A DNA stretch of 64,000 bases from Micromonospora gifhornensis (GTDB lineage: Bacteria; Actinomycetota; Actinomycetes; Mycobacteriales; Micromonosporaceae). The notes beneath the pieces are model-generated. The model searched no databases, was not told the DNA's origin, and was given only the letters and a program-made list of their open reading frames with translations. Location of the stretch: contig NZ_BOPA01000021.1 of assembly GCF_016863515.1 (NCBI RefSeq), forward strand, positions 1-64,000, given 5' to 3'. The position numbers and the translations under genes are program-made. Numbering within the stretch: the stretch's first letter is position 1; each line of letters starts with the position of its first letter. Of the stretch, positions 36,401 through 42,987 are shown one piece after another.

Positions 36401-38947
36401 GCCTTCGTGGTCGCCGAGCGGGCCGACTCGTCGTTGGTCTCCGCCGCGGTCGGCTTCGACGCGCTGGGCGACGCGCTGCGCGGGCTCGCCGAACTGGCCG
36501 CCGACGAGGAGGCCGTCAACGCCGACATCTACCTGGCCTGGGAGAACCAGCCGGAGGACTTCGACGCGATGGCGGCGGCACTGCTTGCGGTGATCAACGC
36601 GCAGCCGTTGCCACCGCAGGTACGCCGGCTCACCGCCACCGTGGCGGGCAGCGGCGGGGCGGTCATGCACCACCACTTCACGTTCCGTCCGGCGAGCACC
36701 GGGATGGCCGAGGAGCGGTTGATCCGCGGCCTGCACCCGTACATCGCGCAGCGGATGCAGTTGGAGCGGCTGCGCAAGTTCGACCTGACCCGGCTGCCGT
36801 CGGCGGACGAGGAGGTCTACCTGTTCCAGTGCGTGGCCCGGGAGAACCCGTCCGACGACCGGCTCGTCGCGTTCGCGCAGGTACGCGACCTGACCGAGCT
36901 GCGCGACCACGACGGTCGACTGGTCGCGCTGCCGACCACCGAGGACGCGGTGGCGGCCTGCCTCGACTCGATCCGTCGGGCCCGGGCCCTGCAACCGTCG
37001 AAGACCCGCTTCAACACCAACCGCATCGTGATCTACGTGTGGCCGCCGAGCGGCCTGACCCGCGCCGAGATGGAGATGATCGCCGGTCGGGTACGCCCGA
37101 CGACGGCGGGCGCCGGGCTGGAGGAGATCCTGTTCATCGCGCGGCAGCGCGACCGCGCCACCGGTCAGCTGACCAAGGTCGGGATCCGGATCACCTTCGA
37201 CGCCACGGGTGGTGCGGAGCTGACCGTCGGTGAGCCGCCGATCGACGCGATCGAGCCGCTCGACGACTACCGGCTGAAGGTGCTGCGGGCCAGCAGCCGC
37301 AACACCGTCTACCCGTACGAGCTGACCCGGCTGCTCGGCGACTTCGTCGAGTACGACCTCGACGAGACCCACACGCTCGTGCCGGTGGACCGGCCGAAGG
37401 GCCGCAACAGCGCGGCGATCGTCGCGGGTGTGGTCAGCACGAAGACCGCCCGGCACCCGCAGGGCATCAGCCGGGTGATCCTGCTCGGCGACCCGACGAA
37501 GGCGCTGGGCGCGTTGTCGGAGCCGGAGTGCCGCCGGGTGATCGCCGCGCTGGACCTGGCCGAGCGGATGCAGGTGCCGCTGGAGTGGTACGCGCTGTCC
37601 GCCGGTGCCCGGATCTCGATGACCTCGGGCACCGAGAACATGGACTGGGTGGCGGCGGCGCTCAAGCGGATCGTCGAGTTCACCCAGGACGGCGGCGAGA
37701 TCAACATCGTGGTGGCCGGCATCAACGTCGGTGCGCAACCGTACTGGAACGCCGAGGCCACGATGCTGATGCACACCAAGGGTGTGCTGGTGATGACGCC
37801 GGATTCGGCGATGGTGCTCACCGGCAAGCAGTCGCTGGACTTCTCCGGTGGCGTCTCCGCGGAGGACAACTTCGGCATCGGCGGCTACGACCGGGTGATG
37901 GGCCCGAACGGGCAGGCGCAGTACTGGGCGCCGAACCTGCCCGCCGCGCGGGACGTGCTGATGGCGCACTACGACCACACGTACGTCGTGCCGGGTGAGG
38001 CGGCGCCTCGGCGTACGGAGACCACCGACCCGACCGACCGGGACATCTCGAACTTCCCGCACTCGGTGGCCGGCAGCGACTTCACCACGGTCGGCGAGAT
38101 CTTCTCCGCCGAGGCCAACCCGGACCGCAAGAAGCCGTTCGACATCCGTACGGTGATGCGGGCCCTGTCCGACCAGGACCACCCGGTCCTGGAGCGGTGG
38201 GCGGGGATGGCCGACGCGGAAACCGCGGTGGTGCAGGACGTCCACCTCGGCGGCATCCCGGTGTGTCTGCTCGGTATCGAGTCGCGGTCGGTGCCCCGGC
38301 ACGGCTTCCCGCCCACCGACGGCCCGGACACCTACACGGCCGGCACCCTGTTCCCCCGGTCGTCGAAGAAGGCCGCGCGGGCGATCAACGCGGCCAGCGG
38401 CAACCGGCCGCTTGTGGTGCTGGCCAACCTGTCCGGCTTCGACGGCTCGCCGGAGTCGATGCGCAAGCTGCAACTGGAGTACGGCGCCGAGATCGGCCGG
38501 GCGATCGTCAACTTCCGTGGGCCCATCGTGTTCTGCGTGATCTCGCGGTACCACGGTGGCGCGTTCGTGGTCTTCTCCAAGGCGTTGAACCCGAACATGA
38601 CGGTGCTGGCGCTGGAGGGCTCGTTCGCCTCGGTGCTGGGCGGCGCCCCGGCTGCCGCCGTGGTGTTCTCCCGCGACGTCGACGCCCGCACCGCCGCCGA
38701 TGCCCGGGTACGGGACATGCAGGCCCGGGTCGCCGCCGCCGCCGGCACCGACCGTGCGGAGCTGACCGCGGAACTCGACGAGCTGCGCTCGTCGGTGCGG
38801 GCGGAGAAGCTCGGTGAGGTGGCCGCCGAGTTCGACCGGGTGCACAACATCCACCGCGCGGTCGAGGTCGGTTCCGTCGACGCCGTCATCCGCGCGGCCG
38901 AGTTGCGCCCCCGCATCATCGAGGCCATCGAGACGCACCTGCGGTAG
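33485..38947 (+). CDS. Single-chain eukaryote-type acyl-CoA carboxylase (BC-BCCP-central-CT)
   Basis: An 1820-residue multidomain enzyme that carboxylates an acyl-CoA to give malonyl- or a related CoA. Biotin carboxylase: residues 1-455, with the GGGGRG ATP loop near 167 and EVNTRLQVEHPITE near 294. Biotinyl domain: LVLEAMKMET with biotinyl Lys621. Central region: about 690-1250, with HPYIAQRMQLERLRKFDLTR and DDYRLKVLRASSRNTVYPYELTRLL matching the eukaryotic ACC central domain. Carboxyltransferase: about 1260-1800, with GARISMTSGTENMDWV. Bacteria usually encode these as separate subunits. The GTG at 33485 follows GGAGGGG; the acyl substrate is unknown. Confidence 0.93.
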   Translation: MFSRIAIVNRGEAAMRLIHAARELAAQTGTRIETVALYTDVDRTATFVREADLAYDLGPASARPYLNLATLERALVATGADAAWVGWGFVAEDPAFAELCEKIGVTFIGPSPEAMRQLGDKIGAKLLAEQVGVPVAPWSRGAVENLNAARAAAAEIGYPLMLKATAGGGGRGIRVITSEAELADAYERTSQEAARAFGSGVVFLERLVTGARHVEVQVIADGQGTAWALGVRDCSVQRRNQKIIEESASPVLSTEQAAELKASAERLALAVGYRGAATVEFLYHPGDRLFAFLEVNTRLQVEHPITESTTGFDLVKAQLWVAAGRRLEGEAPVERGHAIEARLNAEDPDRDFAPSPGRVARLDLPAGPGIRVDTGISEGDTIPADFDSMIAKIIAYGRDRDEALGRLRRAMAETTVIIEGGATNKSFVLDLLDQPEVIDASADTGWIDRVRGAGGLVGHRHSAVALAAAAIEAYEEEESGERHRLLATAAGGRPQVQHVGGRPLDLKLRGVGYRMRVARTGAHRFRVGIEAGGEVRTADVELDRFDRHTGQIVVNGAQHRLLTATHGPIHLVEVDGVTHRVSRDEGGVLRAPMPALVVATPLAVGAEVEAGAPVLVLEAMKMETVLRAPFRARLKECAVSVGSQVEAGAPLLRLDPIADDDAEPGAETAGPAVELDLPTAPGQVPALARARRGQEDLRGLLLGFDVDPHNDRRVLDDYLVARQEATEDGHRPLAEEMDLLNVFADLAELSRNRPTGEDGGSAHVHSDREYFHTYLQSLDVERAGLPATFQGKLARALAHYGVTELDRCGDLESAVFRIFLAQQRAAADAAVVTALLRAWLQEPPPEESLREPIGLALERLLAATQVRFPVIADLARGVVFAWFAQPLLRRNRARVYAEVRKHLRHLDAHPDAPDRADRIAAMVRSTEPLVRLLGQRLLRDHLDNTVMLEVLTRRYYGNKQLIGVRAHEVGGCAFVVAERADSSLVSAAVGFDALGDALRGLAELAADEEAVNADIYLAWENQPEDFDAMAAALLAVINAQPLPPQVRRLTATVAGSGGAVMHHHFTFRPASTGMAEERLIRGLHPYIAQRMQLERLRKFDLTRLPSADEEVYLFQCVARENPSDDRLVAFAQVRDLTELRDHDGRLVALPTTEDAVAACLDSIRRARALQPSKTRFNTNRIVIYVWPPSGLTRAEMEMIAGRVRPTTAGAGLEEILFIARQRDRATGQLTKVGIRITFDATGGAELTVGEPPIDAIEPLDDYRLKVLRASSRNTVYPYELTRLLGDFVEYDLDETHTLVPVDRPKGRNSAAIVAGVVSTKTARHPQGISRVILLGDPTKALGALSEPECRRVIAALDLAERMQVPLEWYALSAGARISMTSGTENMDWVAAALKRIVEFTQDGGEINIVVAGINVGAQPYWNAEATMLMHTKGVLVMTPDSAMVLTGKQSLDFSGGVSAEDNFGIGGYDRVMGPNGQAQYWAPNLPAARDVLMAHYDHTYVVPGEAAPRRTETTDPTDRDISNFPHSVAGSDFTTVGEIFSAEANPDRKKPFDIRTVMRALSDQDHPVLERWAGMADAETAVVQDVHLGGIPVCLLGIESRSVPRHGFPPTDGPDTYTAGTLFPRSSKKAARAINAASGNRPLVVLANLSGFDGSPESMRKLQLEYGAEIGRAIVNFRGPIVFCVISRYHGGAFVVFSKALNPNMTVLALEGSFASVLGGAPAAAVVFSRDVDARTAADARVRDMQARVAAAAGTDRAELTAELDELRSSVRAEKLGEVAAEFDRVHNIHRAVEVGSVDAVIRAAELRPRIIEAIETHLR

Positions 38948-38998
38948 GTCGCTCGTGGCGGGGCCGGCTCTCGCGCCGGCCTCACCAGAGCCGACGAC

Positions 38999-39030
38999 AG
39001 CCGCCCCCACCGACATCGGTGGGGGCGGCT
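38999..39030 (+). terminator. Perfect 15-bp terminator hairpin after the carboxylase
   Basis: AGCCGCCCCCACCGA (38999-39013) pairs perfectly with 39016-39030 around a 2-nt spacer. The last base of the right arm is also the first T of the TAAAGT -10 hexamer (39030-39035) of the next gene, so the terminator and the promoter share DNA. Confidence 0.8.
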
Positions 39031-39043
39031 AAAGTGCGACCCT

Positions 39044-39607
39044 GTGTCGTCGACCGAGGTCCTGACCGCCACTGCGGCGGATCGCCCGCAGGTGGTCAGC
39101 GCTCTCGTCGCCGCGTTCGCGGACGACCCGGTGCTGCGTCATCTCTTCCCCGACCCGCAGGACTACCCGCGCTTCGCCGCCGTGTTCTTCGGCAATCTCT
39201 TCGACAAGCGGGTCGGGCTGGGCACGGTCTGGACGATCGGGCCGGGCGCCTCGACCGCGGTCTGGCAGCCGCCCTCCGGCGGTGATCCCGCCTCGACCGA
39301 CCTGCTCGAAACGCACCTGCCCGCCGACGCGCTGGCCCGCACCCGCGCCTACGACGACGCGGTGCGCGCCGCCCTGCCGGCCGAGCCGTTCTGGTACCTG
39401 GGTGTGCTGGGGACCCGCCCGGACAGCGCCGGGCGTGGGCTGGGGCGGGCGGTGATGGCGGCCGGGTTGCGGCGGGCCGCCGCCGACGGCCTGCCCGCGA
39501 TCCTGGAGACCAGCAACCCGGCCAACGTCGAGTTCTATCGCCGGGCCGGGTGGCAGGTCGTACGCCAGATCGACGAGCCCCTGCCGATCTGGGTGATGCG
39601 CCAGTGA
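39044..39607 (+). CDS. GNAT-family N-acetyltransferase
   Basis: A 187-residue acetyl-CoA-dependent acyltransferase. Motif A is LGVLGTRPDSAGRGLGRAVMAAGL with the RGLGRA CoA loop, and motif B is ETSNPANVEFYRRAGWQVV, placing it in the broad GNAT superfamily. The N-terminal ADRPQVVSALVAAFADDPVLRHLFPD is typical of the group often annotated as puromycin-N-acetyltransferase-like. The GTG start at 39044 lies 8 nt after TAAAGT and has no ribosome site, so the mRNA may be leaderless. Substrate unknown. Confidence 0.9.
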   Translation: MSSTEVLTATAADRPQVVSALVAAFADDPVLRHLFPDPQDYPRFAAVFFGNLFDKRVGLGTVWTIGPGASTAVWQPPSGGDPASTDLLETHLPADALARTRAYDDAVRAALPAEPFWYLGVLGTRPDSAGRGLGRAVMAAGLRRAAADGLPAILETSNPANVEFYRRAGWQVVRQIDEPLPIWVMRQ

Positions 39608-39645
39608 TCAGCCCGACTGCCGGCTGAGCCCGGCAACCGGATCGG

Positions 39646-39912
39646 TCAGGCCAGCGACAGGAAGAGCTTCTCCATCTGGTCGAGGTTGGCCTTGCGTTCC
39701 TCGCCCGGTGCGGCGGTGACGCACTGCTGGAGACCACTGGCAATGATCTTGAAGCCGGCGCGGTCCAGGGCCCGCGACACGGCGGCGAGCTGAGTCACCA
39801 CCTCTGAGCAGTCCCGCCCGTCTTCGAGCATGCCGATGACGCCTCGGATCTGCCCCTCGGCACGGCGCAGTCGCTTGATCACGTCATCGACCGCATTCTC
39901 GTCGACCTGCAT
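39646..39912 (-). CDS. CsoR/CstR-family repressor, probable persulfide sensor
   Basis: An 88-residue all-helical DUF156 repressor. Family Cys residues are Cys35 (RDCSEV) and Cys64 (LQQCVT). The His that completes the Cu(I) site of CsoR, four residues before the second Cys, is Gly60 here, so copper binding is unlikely. A Cys pair without the His is the CstR pattern, which senses per- and polysulfides by forming cross-links. It is divergent from a rhodanese operon and near three copies of a matching palindrome, supporting a sulfur-responsive role. The ATG follows AGGGGGG. Confidence 0.88.
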   Translation of the reverse strand: MQVDENAVDDVIKRLRRAEGQIRGVIGMLEDGRDCSEVVTQLAAVSRALDRAGFKIIASGLQQCVTAAPGEERKANLDQMEKLFLSLA

Positions 39913-39943
39913 GTTCCCCCCTCTCGATCGGCCCTAATCCACG

Positions 39944-39961
39944 GTACACCCGGGGGTATAC
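39944..39961 (-). promoter_or_regulatory. CstR-like operator 1 (repressor gene)
   Basis: GTATACCC-CC-GGGTGTAC read on the - strand is an 8-2-8 inverted repeat with one mismatch, about 31 bp upstream of the repressor start. It matches the G/C-tract flanked by TA layout known for CsoR/CstR operators, implying autoregulation. Confidence 0.7.
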
Positions 39962-39995
39962 GCCCGACCTGCGCCCATCGGTGGTCTTCGTCGGT

Positions 39996-40049
39996 TTGCC
40001 GTCGCTGACCTGCTCGGACATACTCGATTCAGATACCCCTGGGGGTATC
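39996..40049 (+). promoter_or_regulatory. Rhodanese operon promoter and CstR-like operator 2
   Basis: TTGCCG (39996-40001) lies 17 bp before CATACT (40019-40024). The perfect 8-2-8 repeat GATACCCC-TG-GGGGTATC (40032-40049) starts where transcription should begin, so bound repressor would block initiation or early elongation. Confidence 0.75.
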
Positions 40050-40079
40050 CATGTCCACGGATCGTCAAGGAGTAGCCAG

Positions 40080-40670
40080 ATGAGTGCCACGAATGCTTCC
40101 CGCACTGTCGACGTCGCCACCGCCCGCGCCCTGATCGCCAACAACCCCGACACGTTGATCGTGGACGTGCGCACACCCGGGGAATACGACAGCGCTCACG
40201 TGCCCGGCTCGATCAACCTGCCGCTGGACCAGGTCGACGCGCACCTGGGGCGGATCGTCGACGACGCAGGTGGCCGGATGCTGCTGATCTGCCAGTCCGG
40301 CGCCCGGGCCACTCAGGCGTGCACCAAGCTTGTCAACGCCGGGCTGCCCGCGGCCACCGTGGTCACCGGCGGAATGAACGCCTGGATCACCGCGGGCGGC
40401 CCGGTCGAGCGGGGCCGTGAGCGGTGGGGCCTGGAGCGCCAGGTGCGCCTGGTGGCCGGTGCCATCGTCCTGCTGTCGATCGTGATCAGCATCTGGGTGC
40501 CGGCGGCGCGGTTCGTGGCCGGTTTCATCGGGGCCGGCCTGACCTTCGCCGCGCTGAGCAACACCTGCGCCATGGGCATGATGCTGTCCAAGCTGCCGTA
40601 CAACAGGGGTGCCGCCTGTGACGTCGACGCCTCCCTCGCCCGGCTGCGCGCACCGGGGCTGCGGGCATGA
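40080..40670 (+). CDS. Rhodanese (sulfurtransferase) with C-terminal DUF2892 membrane domain
   Basis: A 196-residue protein. Rhodanese domain (about 10-108): VDVRTPGEYDSAHVPGSINLPL and the active-site loop CQSGARAT with catalytic Cys71. DUF2892 domain (about 115-196): two hydrophobic helices with SNTCAMGMMLSKLPYN. It should accept sulfane sulfur at the inner face of the membrane. The start at 40080 follows AAGGAG; an upstream in-frame ATG would place the operator inside the gene. First gene of the operon, 4 bp overlapping the SulP gene. Confidence 0.93.
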   Translation: MSATNASRTVDVATARALIANNPDTLIVDVRTPGEYDSAHVPGSINLPLDQVDAHLGRIVDDAGGRMLLICQSGARATQACTKLVNAGLPAATVVTGGMNAWITAGGPVERGRERWGLERQVRLVAGAIVLLSIVISIWVPAARFVAGFIGAGLTFAALSNTCAMGMMLSKLPYNRGAACDVDASLARLRAPGLRA

Positions 40671-42448
40671 GCTCGCCCTATCCGATCCAGGACCGCTCGG
40701 GCCTGGCCCGAGTGGTGCCGTTGGTGGGGTGGTTGCGCCACTACGACCGGAAGATCCTGCGCCACGACCTGGTGGCCGGTCTGACCGTGGCCGTCATGTT
40801 GGTGCCGCAGAGCATGGCGTACGCCACCCTGGCCGGAATGCCACCGGTGACCGGCCTGTACGCCTCGATCGTGCCGTTGGTGGTCTACGCCCTGCTGGGC
40901 ACCTCCGGCTCCCTCGCCGTCGGCCCGGTGGCCATCACCGCACTGATGACAAGCGCGGCGCTGGCCGGTCGGGCCGACGGTGACCCGGCCCGGTACGCCG
41001 CGCTTGCCGCTCTGCTCGCCCTGCTGGTCGGCGGCATCCAGGTGCTGCTCGGGGTGCTGCGTCTCGGGGTGCTTGTCAACTTCATGTCCCATCCGGTGCT
41101 GTCGGGGTTCACCTCGGCAGCCGCGATCGTCATCGCCGCCAGCCAGGTCAAGGACCTGTTCGGGCTGAACATGGGCCGCGCGGAGACCTTCCCCGAGATC
41201 GTCGCGGCGTTGTGGGGCGCGGCCACCACCGCACACGGCCTGACCATCCTCGTGTCGCTGGTCAGCGTCGCCGCGCTGGTGCTGCTGCGCCGCTACGCAC
41301 CACGGCTGCCCGGCGCGCTGCTGGTGGTCGCCGGCGTCACCGCGGTCAGCGCCGCGTTCTCGTTCGGCGACCGAGGCGTCAAGATCCTCTCGTACGTGCC
41401 GGCGGGCCTGCCGGTGCCCGCGCTGCCGACCCTGTCCGGCCAGGACGTCCAGGCACTCCTGCCGGCGGCGATCGCCATCGCGCTGGTGGCGTACCTGGAG
41501 GGCATCGCGGTGGCCAAGACGCTCGCCGCGAAGTCCCGCCAGCAGGTCGGCCCGGACCGGGAACTGGTGGCGGTGGGCGCGGCCAACCTGTCGGCCGGGT
41601 TGTTCCAGGCGTTCCCGGTGGCCGGCGGGCTGTCCCGCAGCGCGGTCAACTTCTCCGCCGGCGCTCGTACGCCGGTGGCGACGCTGGTGACCGCGGCGAT
41701 GGTGGCGGTCACCGCGCTGGTGCTGACGCCTGCCTTCCACCACCTGCCTCGGGCGGTGCTCGCCGCGATCGTGGTGGTCGCCGTGCTGGGCCTGGTGGAC
41801 CGCAAGGGTGCGGCCACCACCTGGCGGGTACGTCGTGCCGACGGTCTGGCGCTGGCCCTGACCTTCCTGGTCACCCTGCTTGTCGGGGTCGAGCCGGGGC
41901 TCGCCGCGGGCGTGGCGTTCAGCCTCGGGGTCTTCGTGTGGCGCTCCGCCCGGCCGCACACCGCCGAACTCGGTCGGGTGCCGGACACCGACCGGTACCG
42001 CAACGTGCAGCGGTTCCCCGGCCTGCTCACCGACCCACGGTTCGCGGTCGTACGGGTCGACGGCCCGCTCTACTTCGCCAACGCTCAACGGCTGTCCGAC
42101 CAGTTGCTCACCATGGCCGGACAACGCGCCGGACTGGTGGCCATCGTGTTGGACGCCAGTGCGATCACCGACATCGACACCGACGGCGCGACCGCCATGG
42201 CGGAGCTGCGCGAACGACTCGCCGGGCACGACGTGGTGCTGCACCTGGCCACCGTCCGGGGACCGGTCCGCGATCTGCTCGATCGCGCCGGCGTGTGGCG
42301 GTCGGTACGCGACGCGGGTCACGTGCACCCCGACATCCCCACCGCCCTGGCGGCGGCCGAGGGCACCGCAGCCTTCGCAGCGGACGGGGACCGGGCCACG
42401 TTCGCGATGGCCGGCAGCAGCACGGATGACACCCGGGAGGTGCGATGA
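40667..42448 (+). CDS. SulP-family inorganic anion transporter with STAS domain
   Basis: A 593-residue transporter with ten to twelve membrane helices (about 25-425) and a cytosolic STAS domain (about 440-570). The SulP signature VPQSMAYATLAGMPPVTGLYASIVPLVVYALLGTS is intact, as is SALSFGDRGVKILSYVPAGLP. SulP proteins move sulfate, bicarbonate or other anions. Here the gene is translationally coupled (4-bp overlap) to a rhodanese and lies in an operon with a persulfide dioxygenase, so export of sulfite, thiosulfate or sulfate is the likeliest role; bicarbonate transport is the alternative given the carbonic-anhydrase-like protein. Confidence 0.93.
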   Translation: MSSPYPIQDRSGLARVVPLVGWLRHYDRKILRHDLVAGLTVAVMLVPQSMAYATLAGMPPVTGLYASIVPLVVYALLGTSGSLAVGPVAITALMTSAALAGRADGDPARYAALAALLALLVGGIQVLLGVLRLGVLVNFMSHPVLSGFTSAAAIVIAASQVKDLFGLNMGRAETFPEIVAALWGAATTAHGLTILVSLVSVAALVLLRRYAPRLPGALLVVAGVTAVSAAFSFGDRGVKILSYVPAGLPVPALPTLSGQDVQALLPAAIAIALVAYLEGIAVAKTLAAKSRQQVGPDRELVAVGAANLSAGLFQAFPVAGGLSRSAVNFSAGARTPVATLVTAAMVAVTALVLTPAFHHLPRAVLAAIVVVAVLGLVDRKGAATTWRVRRADGLALALTFLVTLLVGVEPGLAAGVAFSLGVFVWRSARPHTAELGRVPDTDRYRNVQRFPGLLTDPRFAVVRVDGPLYFANAQRLSDQLLTMAGQRAGLVAIVLDASAITDIDTDGATAMAELRERLAGHDVVLHLATVRGPVRDLLDRAGVWRSVRDAGHVHPDIPTALAAAEGTAAFAADGDRATFAMAGSSTDDTREVR

Positions 42449-42870
42449 GCACGCCACAGCGGTTCGCCACGATGGTCACCTGCATCGACGGGCGCATCCA
42501 GCGTCCGCTCGACGAGTGGGTACGACGACACCTCGACGTCGACTACCTCGACACGATCACGGAGCCGGGACCTGAGGCGGTGCTGGCCGCGACCGGCGAG
42601 CAGCGGCTGACCGCCGTGCTGGAGAAGGTGGCGGTGTCGCAGCAGGCTCATGGCAGCGGCACGCTCGTCATCGCCGGGCACGCCGACTGCGCGGGCAATC
42701 CGGTGTCCGTCGAGGAGCATCGCGACCAGCTCCGCCGGAGTGTGGCCCGACTCGCGCGACGGTTGCCCGACACCCGGATCCTCGCGGTGCACGCCGGTCA
42801 GTGCGGGGAGCGCTGCTGGGATCCCGAACTCGTCGCCGAGGTGTCGCCCGCGCCCCGGCCGGCGGCGTAG
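42445..42870 (+). CDS. Beta-carbonic-anhydrase-like zinc protein
   Basis: A 141-residue protein carrying the three zinc ligands and the Asp/Arg dyad of beta-carbonic anhydrases in order: C13-x-D15-x-R17 (VTCIDGR) and H79-x-x-C82 (AGHADCAG). It is shorter than canonical enzymes (about 200), so it may be a minimal or altered member. The ATG overlaps the SulP stop by 4 bp, so the two are co-translated. In the sulfur operon it may hydrate CO2/COS or supply bicarbonate or protons to the transporter. Confidence 0.82.
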   Translation: MSTPQRFATMVTCIDGRIQRPLDEWVRRHLDVDYLDTITEPGPEAVLAATGEQRLTAVLEKVAVSQQAHGSGTLVIAGHADCAGNPVSVEEHRDQLRRSVARLARRLPDTRILAVHAGQCGERCWDPELVAEVSPAPRPAA

Positions 42871-42921
42871 CGCGACCCCTCCGGGCTGCCCGAAGTTGCG
42901 TTGGTCACGACTGTCGTTCGC

Positions 42922-42937
42922 ATACCCCCCGGGGTAT
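42922..42937 (+). promoter_or_regulatory. CstR-like operator 3 (CstB-like gene)
   Basis: ATACCCC-CC-GGGGTAT is a perfect 7-2-7 inverted repeat overlapping the possible TATACA -10 (42935-42940). It is 50 bp before the CstB-like start and matches the two operators near 39944 and 40032, so this gene probably has its own repressed promoter. Confidence 0.75.
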
Positions 42938-42987
42938 ACATTTGGAGCGGTACATCAGCCGCCATCACTGTGAAGGAGCTGGCAAAA

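Noticed and set aside
33353-39016. A reading frame of almost 1,900 codons on the - strand, opposite the carboxylase
   Set aside because: It is a mirror effect of GC-rich codons on the opposite strand. The translation is rich in His, Arg, Asp and Gly without any domain, while the + strand has a full carboxylase.
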